This document shows, piece by piece, positions 39,826 through 48,205 of a stretch of DNA of 49,306 nucleotides (positions are counted from its first letter, which is position 1; every line of letters starts with the position of its first letter). This stretch comes from Emiliania huxleyi CCMP1516 (lineage: Eukaryota; Haptophyta; Isochrysidales; Noelaerhabdaceae), in assembly GCF_000372725.1 (NCBI RefSeq), contig NW_005198427.1, positions 5,619 through 54,924 of the forward strand, in the 5' to 3' direction. A model generated the notes under the pieces. It saw nothing but the letters and a program-made list of their open reading frames with translations, ran no database searches and was not told the DNA's origin. The position numbers and the translations under genes were made by a program.

Positions 39826-41391
39826 TCACGTCGTGTTGTGCCTCGCACACGCAAAGGGTGCGTGCAGCACGCAGCAACGGCCGCAGCTCGAGTTGGCGCA
39901 GGAGGGGGCCGGCTGGTTGGAGCAGTACACGCACACAGGCCGCCCACGCGCGTCGTAGCGAGGCTGAGGTAGGGCCGTCGTGTCGTCGGTCGTCGTGTCG
40001 TTGCTGAGCTGCATCGCCTGGGTCGTGGTGTCGTCGGTCGAAATCGTCGTGTCGTTGGCTGAGGCGGCCGACGCCTGCGCCGTGGCGGCGGCCGCCTGCG
40101 CGGCCGCCTGGACGAATCGGTCGATTCTGGCGGAGATTGTGGTGGCGTCGTCGACAACTTGCGTGTCGTCGGTGGAGAAGAGGGTGGTGTCGTCGTCGTC
40201 CGCAATGGTGGTGGTGTCGTCCTCCTCCGCCGCCGCAGGCGCCGCTGCCGGCGCGGCGGGAGGAGGCGGCGCGGGCCGCGGCTGCGGCCGCGGCAGCTCT
40301 TCCCTGCAGTTGCAGCACGTCGGGCTCGCCGCCTCGCTCAGCCACTGCGCCATGCAGTTGATGTGGCACGCCGCGCCACAGCAGAGGGTGAGCATGTTGC
40401 AGTGCTCCTCGAGGCAGATCATGCACGGGTCCTTCCTCGCTCTCTCGCGGTGCTTGCGCAGCGTCTCCGCGCTCGCCGCCTCGTCCCTCTGCGCGCGAGC
40501 GCGCTCGCCCAGCCGGTCGAGCTCCTCCCACACACGGCTCAGGTGGTCGGCGAGCAGCGTCGCGAAAGGCGCCACCGAGCCGCTCCCCTCCCGACTCGCG
40601 ATGATGGCGCCCACGTAGCCTGCGCGGTGCTCCTCGGTGGCGCAGACGTTGATGACGAAGGGGACGCCGCGCATCCGCAGCATCGCGTTGGCCACAAGGC
40701 GCGACATCCTGCCGTTGCCGTCGTGGAACGGGTGGATGGAGAGGAGGCCGTGCGCCGCGGCCGCCGCCAGGCCGAGGTGCGTGATGTCGGGTCGCGAGCA
40801 CAGCGCGATCACCGCCGCGACGTGGCCGTGCATCAGGGCGTGGACCTGCTCGGCCGGCGCAAACTCGATCGAGCCGACCCTCGCGGGTGTGCTCGTGCGG
40901 AGCACTCCGGCGTGCGGCGCGTCGCCCAGAAGCGTCCGGTGCACGCGCACGAGCAGCTCGACAGAGAGCGGCGCGCCGGAGTCGAGCTCGCGAAAGAGGA
41001 GCTCGAGCGCGGCGCGATGGTCCTGGACGATGCGAGCCGCGCCGAGCGCGTCGTGGCTCTTGCGGGTGTTGGAGCGCAGCGAGAGGGCCTGGCGGTCGAT
41101 CTGCGTCGCCGCGAGCCCGGCGACCAGGCTTGCGTGCTCGCCGGCTGCCGTGATGACGCCGGCGTCCGAGGAGCCAGAGACACGCTTGAAGAGGAGCGAG
41201 ACTCTAGACGTCGCCGTCCACTCGTTGATGCTGTCGGCGATCGAAGCGTGCAGCGTCAGCCGCTCCTCGCACGCCTCGGCCTGGGCTCCGACCGCGTTGA
41301 AGCGCGATGGCGCGGCGTTGACGTTGTGCTGGACCCATGCCTGCCAGTCGGCGCACCAGAGCGAGGAGGGCCGAAGGCGGCTGGCCGACAT
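39826..41391 (-). CDS. Fic-domain protein fused to a RING-type zinc finger
   Basis: 521 residues in one exon. Residues ~120-290 form a Fic/Doc fold with core motif HPFHDGNGRMSR (His ~220), matching HPFx(D/E)GNGRxxR, which transfers AMP or another phosphate-containing group to target hydroxyls. The usual inhibitory (S/T)xxxE(G/N) helix is not visible at the expected N-terminal position (RSNTRKSHDALG there instead). After a charged helix, residues ~323-366 give CMICLEEH, then CCGAACHINC, then CCNC, the Cys/His spacing of a RING finger, as in E3 ubiquitin ligases. A long acidic linker with DDTT repeats follows, then a second Cys cluster (VCVYCSNQPAPSC, GRCCVLH). It faces the MRH receptor gene across 174 bases. 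Combined AMPylation and ubiquitination activity is inferred. Confidence 0.8.
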   Translation of the reverse strand: MSASRLRPSSLWCADWQAWVQHNVNAAPSRFNAVGAQAEACEERLTLHASIADSINEWTATSRVSLLFKRVSGSSDAGVITAAGEHASLVAGLAATQIDRQALSLRSNTRKSHDALGAARIVQDHRAALELLFRELDSGAPLSVELLVRVHRTLLGDAPHAGVLRTSTPARVGSIEFAPAEQVHALMHGHVAAVIALCSRPDITHLGLAAAAAHGLLSIHPFHDGNGRMSRLVANAMLRMRGVPFVINVCATEEHRAGYVGAIIASREGSGSVAPFATLLADHLSRVWEELDRLGERARAQRDEAASAETLRKHRERARKDPCMICLEEHCNMLTLCCGAACHINCMAQWLSEAASPTCCNCREELPRPQPRPAPPPPAAPAAAPAAAEEDDTTTIADDDDTTLFSTDDTQVVDDATTISARIDRFVQAAAQAAAATAQASAASANDTTISTDDTTTQAMQLSNDTTTDDTTALPQPRYDARGRPVCVYCSNQPAPSCANSSCGRCCVLHAPFACARHNTT

Positions 41392-41565
41392 CGGACAACG
41401 CAGGGTTTCTGCGCGGTATGGATAGGGCGTCCACTCCGGGACGCTGGCGACCTTCCAACCACACTACAAAAAAGAAATTATTGCGCACGCAGTGCGCGGG
41501 CCGCCAGCTGCAGTGTGGTTATCAGAAGACGCTGCAGCTCTCCTCGACGCCCATCGAAAGAGGAA
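41392..41565. promoter_or_regulatory. Shared upstream region of a divergent gene pair
   Basis: Only 174 bases separate the start codons of the Fic-RING gene (minus) and the MRH receptor gene (plus), so the promoters must overlap or be bidirectional. An AAAAAAGAAATTATTG stretch near 41467-41482 is the only AT-rich part. No defined motif identified. Confidence 0.4.
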
Positions 41566-42231
41566 ATGCTGGCCGTGGCCTTCGTCCCGCTTGTCCTCGC
41601 CAGGGTCGCCGCGCCCTGCGCGTACGAGCACGCCGGCCATCACTTCGACTTGCGAGGCGCTGTGCCGTCCGAGTTGAGCGCCACGTCGGAGAGCGGCTTC
41701 AGGTATTTTATCTCGGCGTGCGGGCCGACACAGACTGTGTGCAACGGCGCGCCTTCGGTCGGCTCCAAGTGGCGCGGCACAAAGTGCAACAACCTGGGCG
41801 ACGAGGCCACGCGCAGCCTGTCGCTCCTTGACGCCCGAGACCCGCGCAAGGGCGTAAACATCACCTACCGCAAGGGTGACGTCTGCCTGCGCGGGACGGA
41901 CGAGACGGTCGACATGGGCTCTCGGAGCCTCACCCTCTCTCTCGTGTGCGACCCGAGCGTGAGCGAGGCCAAGCTGCGTGGCGTCGCTGAGCCGTCAATG
42001 TGCGAGACCGTCGCGACCGTCGTCACACATCGCGCGTGCCCGTCGACGTCAAGCTCGTGGGCCGGGCGACTCGTCGTGCTCCTACTGCTCGCGGGTGGGG
42101 CAGCCGCCGCCTACCGCCACGGCTTCTTTCGACCCGGTGGGCCCGCCGCTCAGCAGCTCGGGAGGTGGCAGGACGGAGCCGTGCGAGCCCTCTCCTCGGT
42201 GGACGAGGGGGCGAGTAGTCGTCCGATATGA
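41566..42231 (+). CDS. MRH (mannose-6-phosphate-receptor homology) lectin-like membrane protein
   Basis: 222 residues. The start Met opens a signal peptide (MLAVAFVPLVLARVAAPC). The lumenal domain has the Cys spacing of MRH/Atg27-like folds: FRYFISACGPTQTVC, then KWRGTKCNNLG, YRKGDVCLRG, RSLTLSLVCDP and CETVATVVTHRACP. A transmembrane helix (AGRLVVLLLLAGGAAAAY) and a short cytoplasmic tail follow. The family binds phosphomannosyl or high-mannose glycans and sorts glycoproteins between Golgi and endosomes or vacuole, or works in autophagy-related membrane traffic. A much longer frame that includes this region upstream is only the antisense of the Fic-RING gene, so I use the internal Met. Confidence 0.75.
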   Translation: MLAVAFVPLVLARVAAPCAYEHAGHHFDLRGAVPSELSATSESGFRYFISACGPTQTVCNGAPSVGSKWRGTKCNNLGDEATRSLSLLDARDPRKGVNITYRKGDVCLRGTDETVDMGSRSLTLSLVCDPSVSEAKLRGVAEPSMCETVATVVTHRACPSTSSSWAGRLVVLLLLAGGAAAAYRHGFFRPGGPAAQQLGRWQDGAVRALSSVDEGASSRPI

Positions 42232-42639
42232 CGGCCAGCCATACAAACGATAGATAGATCTATCACCCACGCAATAACCAAAAACCAGAACGTTTGCCGC
42301 ACCGCCGTCTCGCAAAACGTCGGGTGGTCGGGAGCTCCTACTACGGTCCTAAAGCCGTAGGCGCGATGCACAGATCCAGGCAGCAGGTAAGACCGTTCGA
42401 GCACCCCTCCATCTGTGAGGCCTCGCCTTCGTGTGCGCACGGATCTGCGCGGTGCCTTTGGGTGGCGCTCTCACAGGCGCTGTGCCTGACCCCTGCGCGC
42501 TTGGACACGTCGTGGCACGCTCTTTCGAGCGCGTTGCCGGATCTGCGTGATCATGCCTCATGGATCGTTTCACGTTTTGTGCCAGCGCTTCGCTAGTATG
42601 ACTGGCACGGCACGGCGGAAGGAAGGTGAATTGCCGTGC
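42232..42639. other. Intergenic between MRH gene and SAP gene 3' ends
   Basis: Converging 3' regions. It contains GATAGATAGATCTATC, a short palindromic GATA repeat, at about 42250-42265. No gene seen. Confidence 0.5.
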
Positions 42640-43120
42640 TCAGGCCAGACCTTCCTTTTCCTGGCACGCGTGGCAGTTGCCGTTGAAAGGGTGGATGAAC
42701 TCCTCCGCGTCAATAGGGCGAAGGCAAGAGGGGCAAGTGTCCTGCTCCTCCTCCGTCTCCTGCTCCTCGTCATCGTCGTCGCTGCAGACGATCACGCGCC
42801 GACTCCGCTTCTTGACGGCCCTCGCCTTGACCTGGTGGGCCGCAGGATTGAGCAGCCGCGAAACCATCCTGCAGTGAACGTGCATGGCCTTACACACATC
42901 GAGGTGACGACGACGCGATATGAGGCTGCGCGCACTCTTCTTTGGTTCCGCCCTTTGCGACGCCGGTTGCCGCGCAGCGTGCCTGTGGACGCCGTGGCTA
43001 ATGTAAGGCGCCTTGGGCAAGAGGCGAGATGGCCACGGCGCAGCACTGCACCTTGAGCTCCTTGGCGCTCAGTCGTCTCAGCGTCACCTCCTCCGATCGC
43101 GCGAGCAGGCTGCTCGACAT
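42640..43120 (-). CDS. Small SAP-domain protein with C-terminal zinc-binding motif
   Basis: Three short exons joined by family expectation: 43120-43052, 42982-42936 and 42868-42640, with introns of 69 and 67 bases (GTGCAG...CACAG and GTGCGC...CTGCAG). Phases are consistent and the product is about 114 residues. The spliced N-terminus reads LRRLSAKELKARCAATG, then VAKGGTKEEMVSRLLNP, a good SAP motif (helix-turn-helix DNA or chromatin binding). A basic linker (KARAVKKRSRRVIV), an acidic run (SDDDDEEQETEEEQD) and a Cys4 motif (CPSCLRPIDAEEF...NCHAC) follow. Likely nuclear. Without splicing the exons sit in different frames, so it is easily missed. The stop is well placed after the last Cys pair. 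Confidence 0.65.
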
Positions 43121-43327
43121 CCGAAGCTGTCGATGTTGAAGCGGTCCCGCGAAAATAAACGAGGGCTGCCCCGGACCGATTTACGCCCCGGCGGGGATGG
43201 ATTTGCGGGTTTCCCCGTGCCGCGAGACTTGGGCGGTATCTCCCGCGATGTGTCGCGGACAAACCCAAGTAGACGCCCCTTGGGCGGGATCGCGTCTTAC
43301 TTACACAAGAGGAACTATAACACATCG

Positions 43328-43804
43328 CTAGTCATGTACAATCATGAGAACTGGGTCCAGGCCCCATAGTGAGGTGGTCTCCCAGTCTAGCGCACCTCGC
43401 GCCCGGCGGGCGGCGACCTGTCCGTCCACCGACCCCTCCGCCCGCGCGTGCCAACGCCGCCTCCACCGCCGAGTCGAAGAGCCGATGTAGACCCGTCGTC
43501 CGTCCACCGTGTGGTACGCCGCGAAGCGGCCCGACGCCCAGGGAAGTCGGCAGCCGCGCGAGCCCGACGCCTGCTCCTGCTTGCGCACGCCTGCGTAGCC
43601 GGTGCTGCTGCGACTCGAGAGGTGCAGCCGCCAGCCCTGCGCCTCTGTCACCACCGCCGGCGCCTCCCCCGCGGGGCCCATGTGGGATGGACCTGCGAAA
43701 GCGCGGGGAAGGGAGAGTGCATTCAGAAGGCAGAACCTGAGCACAAGTGGGGGGCTTGCTCGCGAGCCTTGACTTGCATCGACTTGATTACAACGCGGAG
43801 CCAT
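43328..43804 (-). pseudogene. AP2/ERF-like domain fragment with apparent frameshift
   Basis: In the minus frame, SSRSSTGYAGVRKQ then GRFAAYHTVDGRRVYIGS resembles the three-strand sheet of a plant-type AP2 DNA-binding domain. The expected helix (FDSAVEAALARAGG) follows immediately but in another frame, starting at about 43480. Either a one-base assembly error, a true frameshift or an unusual short intron separates them. A transcription-factor role would follow from the family if the gene is intact. Upstream residues (to the Met at 43804) are of low complexity and the true start is unknown. Confidence 0.45.
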
Positions 43805-44070
43805 CGCGGGTAGCCAGAGGCGGCGGACCGATCAGCATGGGCGGCGTGTCATTCTGCAGTCGATCGCCGCCGAGCGGCATAGCGGCGCCGTCGCGGGTAA
43901 CCAAAGGCGGCGGGACGGCGGGAGAGGGCGGTGGTGCGGGCGGTGATGCTGATGATGTGGCCATTGGCCGCCGCCGCGTCCTCTTTGCGAGCGCTCTCGA
44001 CTTCCGTCCCTTTTTACGCTTGTCCCCCCCCTTGCTCGTGTGTCTGACTTTTCGCCGGGTCAGGCCACTT
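43805..44070. other. Spacer with short direct repeat next to the mobile element
   Basis: Two related stretches (GCGGGTAGCCAGAGGCGGCGG near 43806, GCGGGTAACCAAAGGCGGCGG near 43894) form an 88-base-offset repeat. No gene seen. Confidence 0.5.
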
Positions 44071-47000
44071 AAATAAATAAAACGGACACCTCTACTAGGA
44101 GATGGGTAAAAAGGAACAGGTCCCCGCCCTTGCGATCTTTGTGCAGGGTTCTTTGTGGGTGTGGTCGGCGACTAGCCGGGGTCGTCCTCCCGATGGGGGA
44201 CTAGCACTAGCCGTCTTCCACATGGTCCCTCGGGTCCCTGCTGCTCCTAATCTCTTCGTACATCCTCCTGCTGATCTCCGCAACGTCCTGCTCCCTCCCT
44301 CGTCTCGCCCTGCGCGCCTGCTCCGCCTCACCGTCGTCTGCCCTGCGTCGTCTGGTGACGGGTCCTCCATAGTCGGTTGAGGTCGCCGCCCTCCTCGTGC
44401 CTCTTCCCAACGTTCCCTCGGCGGTCGATGCCGTCTGGTCCGCCTCCGCCATCCCCGGGTCTGACCTGCCCTCGTCTGCACTAGCTTCTGTTTCGTCATC
44501 ACTGGCGCCTCTCCTCTTCTTTCTCCTCTTCTTGTATGCTTTGTACATTGCGTCGATTCCTTTTCGCGTGAGCACCACCCTGAAGCTCGCCCAGCAGCGG
44601 AACCGCTCCCTAAGTCGAAGGAGCATCATCAGTCTCACCCACTTCGCTCGCTGCCCACTGTCTCCGCTCCCTCCCGCTTGAGCTGCCGTCGCGGTCCTCG
44701 TTCGTCCCGCTGGCTGCTGGCCTGTCTGCACGTTGCCTCCGTTATCCCTCCTCCTCCGCGACTCCCTCAAGGCCGGGCGGGCCTCCTTCCACCCAGCGAA
44801 GAGCTTCCTCAGCCACTCGATGTGTTCCTCTCTCTTCATTATGCGCGCCGTAGCCTCATCATTGAGCTGTATCCACCTCTGCACCGCTCCCGTCGCCGCC
44901 TCGGCCACGACTTGCAGGTTCCTCGTGACCCCGGTGCCAAGGTCCCTTCGGCTCTTCTCCGAGAGGTCATCTACCAGTGCTGGCAACACCCCCCCGACTG
45001 CGGGGGCTAGTGTATCGTACCCGTCCTCGTCCAGCACCCTGTAGCGTGAGCCCTTCAGCGCAGCGACATGCGCCATCCTCAGCGTCTTCAGCGTATCCTT
45101 GGAGTCGGGTGCCGCCTGTGCCACTTTGCTGATCGCCGTCCCTGTCTGCGCTCGCGCTACTCTGAGGAACCATCTGGCCTGCTCCCTATTCCCCAGGCAG
45201 GCGCCGCTAAGCACGTGCGCCATTGTCGCTCTAGGCGGGTTCTCATCTTCCTCGGTCCATTGCTGCGCGGCTTTCCGCACGATCGGACACAGCGGGTCCC
45301 GCTTTAGTGCTGCCCTCCTCGCCGCGTCCCTCGCGGCCTTACAGACGAGGCAGCCCCTGAGTTCGCTCCTTGTGGCGGCGCCCGGGGTCTCCCTCCCCGC
45401 CTCTCCCCGCATGATCCTCTCGTGGTGCGTTCCGTGTGGCACCCCCGCCTGCTGCCGCACCCGCGCTCCCATGACGGTCTTTGTCACCACGTTGTGGTCA
45501 TCCACGTCGGCGAAATCAATCTCGCGCTCGCCGTGCTGATCCTTGATCCGCTGGCGCTTGTCCCATTTGTGTCTCGTCGTTCCCCTGACCACATCGCTCC
45601 ACAGCGGCCCCGTCACCCCTGCCGTGTGCGACCCAGCCGTGAGCCCCTCGCCGAGCCGTCCTCGCACCCACTCGTTCGTGTGGCCGCGTGTGGCGTAATA
45701 GGTCCTCCGGTCCAGTACCTCCCGCCCCCCCTCTCTGTCTGCCGTCCTCCGGCGGTCCGTGTACAGACACGGGCGCGTTCTCACTGCTTCACGGATGACG
45801 GCGGTGGCATCCTCAATCTCGCTGGCCCCCATGTATGCCGTCGCCGCGGCGTCGGCATAGGCGTTGCCAGCGCACCCCGCGTGGCTCGGTACCCACAGGA
45901 ACGTGACGGATTCGAGCTGGGCGCGATATCTGCATATCCCCTCTAACTGAGCCCCTCGATCCCACTCCCGGAGCCCCTCGAGAGAGCCTTTTCGGTACGC
46001 CGCCTCGATCTGCTGTAGCGCGGGCTTGCAGTCGCTCAAGACGAGGCACCTCCTGTCCGCCGCATCCTCCGCCGTTGCCATCTTACGCAGGTAAGCCAGC
46101 ACCGCGTACATTTCCGCGTCTATCACCTGCCAGTCGTCCGGCAGTCTGCCGCCCCACAGCCCCTGCCCAAACGCGAGCCGCAGCTCATCGTCCCCCCCTT
46201 CGAGCTGTCCAGATCCCTCGACGGGTCTCCCGAATCGGGCCGGCCCTTCGTACACCCCATACGACACAACTGGTTGCGGCACGAACCTATCCCCCACCCA
46301 CTTATTCGGCGTGTCTCTCCCTCCATCCGTCGCAGCGAGGTGCGTGAATGGCCGCGCTCTGTGCAGCGCGAGGCATATCCTGGCCACCTCCGCATTGAGC
46401 TCACGGCCCTTCCCCGAGCCGAGCGGCTCTTTATCCTTGCCCATCATGACCTGCGTCCCGTTTCTGTCGGACAGCGCCCGTGTCCCGACCTCAAATTCGT
46501 CCCACCGCAGTAGGAAGCGCGTAAGCGGATCCTCCTGGAGTTCGGCGTCTCTTACCCACGCGCCGTGCCTCGGGGGCGGGCCCTCCATCTCTCCTAGCCC
46601 CGGCACTACCCCTCCCACCTCATCGCGTGTCGCCAGCTGCGGTCTCGCTACTCCGCTCGGCGGCTCTTGCTCTTTTAGCTCGCACGGCTGCCGGTATCCG
46701 AGCGCCTCCTCACTCGCACTCGCCATCTGTTCCGCCACGTCGCCGGCGTCACTCCCTCTCTTGACCGCTACGACTATACCGTCGTGCTGCAACGACAGCA
46801 CTGCGTGGCCGTTGCGCGCGGCCCAACGCACCTTCGCCCTTCGGCTGATACTCTCCGCCTCCTGAAAGGCGAACGATTTGACTGTGCGTTCCGGGTGCCC
46901 CTTCCCTGGCTTGTGGTGCGCAAGCCAATCCGTGACAAAGCGGGTCATTCCCGTCCTCTCCTCCAGGCTGTTGCTCAGCCAGAGCGTGCCCTCGGCTTGC

Positions 47001-47540
47001 GCCTGAAGGTACGCCCCAAAGTCAAAGGAGCCTCCGCCCTCTAGTGCTACCCTTGTCTGCTTCAGTTTGCCCTTGTCCAACCCCCACCTCTCCGCCCACG
47101 TCGCCACATTCCCGTCCATGTCGATCGAGGCGAAGAGCGTCTTCACCCGCGCACGTCTCTCCCGCCGCCCCTCTCCCTGGAACAAGGCCGCCCCCATGCT
47201 GCTTAGGATTTCCTCCCTGTTGCTCAGGAATTGCTTTGTCACGCCGCTCCCCGGCCCCACCATCTGCACTCGCGCTCGCGGGTGCGCCGCAGCATCATCA
47301 AAGTCGTGGAACGGGCCGAGGGCCAGCGTCCGGAGTCGGCGTGGCAGCGCAAACGGATCGACGTCATGATCGCCTTCTGGATGCGTCGGCGCTCCTTCAT
47401 GATGGCTTCGCGCGCCGCCTTCTCCTCCTGGCTCGCGTCGTTGGGCAGCCTGGGCGGCAGCGGTGGCACGACCAGCTCGGCGCCGGTGGCAGCTGGCGCG
47501 GCGGCGGCGGTGACGGAGGTCATATGCATGGATTGGTTGG
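44071..47540 (-). mobile_element. Large retroelement-like unit encoding RNase HI; 3' tail AAATAAATAAAAC
   Basis: Its 3' end (44071 side) is shared with the truncated copy at 39095-39342, proving mobility of at least that end. The coding frame occupies 47269-44207 and remains open in the same phase upstream without a Met to about 47450. A second frame upstream (to about 47540, EEKAAREAIMKERRRIQK) overlaps it in another phase and may be a first open reading frame or mark a frameshift. The true 5' boundary and target duplication were not found. Confidence 0.65.
44207..47269 (-). CDS. Mobile-element protein: polymerase-like HDG segment plus RNase HI
   Basis: 1020 residues from the first Met; the true start may be upstream. 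Residues ~10-175 include NREEILSSMGAALFQ, then FAFQEAESISRRAKVRW and VLSLQHDGIVVAV (HD at 162-163). This order resembles the end of the palm in single-subunit (DNA polymerase A or T7-like) polymerases, where motif C contains HD, rather than the YxDD of reverse transcriptases; that reading is an inference. Residues ~310-465 are a clear RNase HI: AATDGG (D315), IDAEMYAVL (E386), VLSDCKPALQ (D413) and VPSHAGCAGNAYADAAA, all four catalytic positions present. The C-terminal half is Arg/Lys-rich with an RGCLVCKAA segment and ends EISRRMYEEIRSSRDPRDH. No reverse-transcriptase or integrase/transposase signature is visible within 2 kb upstream. Confidence 0.75.
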   Translation of the reverse strand: MQMVGPGSGVTKQFLSNREEILSSMGAALFQGEGRRERRARVKTLFASIDMDGNVATWAERWGLDKGKLKQTRVALEGGGSFDFGAYLQAQAEGTLWLSNSLEERTGMTRFVTDWLAHHKPGKGHPERTVKSFAFQEAESISRRAKVRWAARNGHAVLSLQHDGIVVAVKRGSDAGDVAEQMASASEEALGYRQPCELKEQEPPSGVARPQLATRDEVGGVVPGLGEMEGPPPRHGAWVRDAELQEDPLTRFLLRWDEFEVGTRALSDRNGTQVMMGKDKEPLGSGKGRELNAEVARICLALHRARPFTHLAATDGGRDTPNKWVGDRFVPQPVVSYGVYEGPARFGRPVEGSGQLEGGDDELRLAFGQGLWGGRLPDDWQVIDAEMYAVLAYLRKMATAEDAADRRCLVLSDCKPALQQIEAAYRKGSLEGLREWDRGAQLEGICRYRAQLESVTFLWVPSHAGCAGNAYADAAATAYMGASEIEDATAVIREAVRTRPCLYTDRRRTADREGGREVLDRRTYYATRGHTNEWVRGRLGEGLTAGSHTAGVTGPLWSDVVRGTTRHKWDKRQRIKDQHGEREIDFADVDDHNVVTKTVMGARVRQQAGVPHGTHHERIMRGEAGRETPGAATRSELRGCLVCKAARDAARRAALKRDPLCPIVRKAAQQWTEEDENPPRATMAHVLSGACLGNREQARWFLRVARAQTGTAISKVAQAAPDSKDTLKTLRMAHVAALKGSRYRVLDEDGYDTLAPAVGGVLPALVDDLSEKSRRDLGTGVTRNLQVVAEAATGAVQRWIQLNDEATARIMKREEHIEWLRKLFAGWKEARPALRESRRRRDNGGNVQTGQQPAGRTRTATAAQAGGSGDSGQRAKWVRLMMLLRLRERFRCWASFRVVLTRKGIDAMYKAYKKRRKKRRGASDDETEASADEGRSDPGMAEADQTASTAEGTLGRGTRRAATSTDYGGPVTRRRRADDGEAEQARRARRGREQDVAEISRRMYEEIRSSRDPRDHVEDG

Positions 47541-48016
47541 CGGGTCGACTTGCGAAGCCGATTGGACGGGGTTGCCCTGTGCCTCGTCTGGGCAAGTCTA
47601 CGTACGTCCGAAATTTAATGTTAGGAGTGGGTACCTTACAGAAACAAGTTTCTTCCATTGTACGTACTTTTAGCTTACTGGGAGAAAAGAGAGAGGGGGT
47701 TGTGCTCTCTAGGCCCCTAGGGGCCCCCCATTGTACGATAATTTCTTCCCGTGGAGATTGACTCCCGGCCCTTCCGATGTGTAAGGTGCCTATGGGCTTC
47801 CAGTATCGGACCTTCAAGACATGCGCTTTTGGCCGGTGGCCTCCTCGGACACGATGGTGCGGTTCGTTGATGACTGCACCAAGTGCTCCAAGGAGCAAGG
47901 TGTGGCCCAACTTGAAAGGTGCGGCAAAACTTTCTTCCTGACTTCACTCCTACAACTGAATCTATGAAAAAATGAAAGCCGTATGGGCTATGGGACCGAC
48001 ACCTACTCGAGTATTC
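47541..48016. other. 5' flank of the mobile element
   Basis: Contains the 53 bp repeat at 47665-47717 (partner 29488-29540) and two CATTGTACG copies (47657, 47729). It is likely untranslated or 5' element sequence. No independent gene supported. Confidence 0.45.
47665..47717. repeat. 53 bp repeat shared with 29488-29540
   Basis: See partner entry. Reading the minus strand, both copies would encode TTPS(L/P)FSP.KLKV, suggesting that they derive from the same element leader. Confidence 0.75.
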
Positions 48017-48205
48017 TTACAGCGGCGGGGCGCGCGACTCCTTGTGAGCGTGCAGCGCCGCGCGCATCTCCCGCACCACCTCGCTATACGCGGGCAGGTC
48101 TGCGCGGTTCTTATTCTCGTCCGGGTCGATGCTGTGGTCGTAAAGCATGTAGTGCTTGCCCGTGACCGGCGTGGGCGTGTGCGCGGGGCCGTCCCGTTTT
48201 GATCT
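48017..48205 (-). CDS. C-terminal exon of a sulfatase (iduronate-2-sulfatase-like), partial
   Basis: A minus-strand exon ending at a stop in 48019-48017. It reads TPTPVTGKHYMLYDHSIDPD, then ENKNRADLPAYSEVVREMR, the typical closing segment of secreted type I sulfatases (ELYDHxxDPxENxNLAxxPxY). The catalytic CxPxR site would be in upstream exons not recognised here. Upstream the frame runs into the dispersed TTTTGATCTCTCGG repeat at 48197, with a possible acceptor (CCCCCACAG) there. Either the rest of the gene lies to the right beyond a repeat-filled intron, or this is an orphan fragment cut off by a mobile element. Confidence 0.55.
   Translation of the reverse strand, partial: RSKRDGPAHTPTPVTGKHYMLYDHSIDPDENKNRADLPAYSEVVREMRAALHAHKESRAPPL

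Noticed and set aside
40159..42231. 690-residue plus-strand frame
   Set aside because: Its first 469 codons are the antisense of the Fic-RING gene and are Arg/Ala/Gly-rich. Only the last 222 codons, with their own signal peptide, are a real protein.
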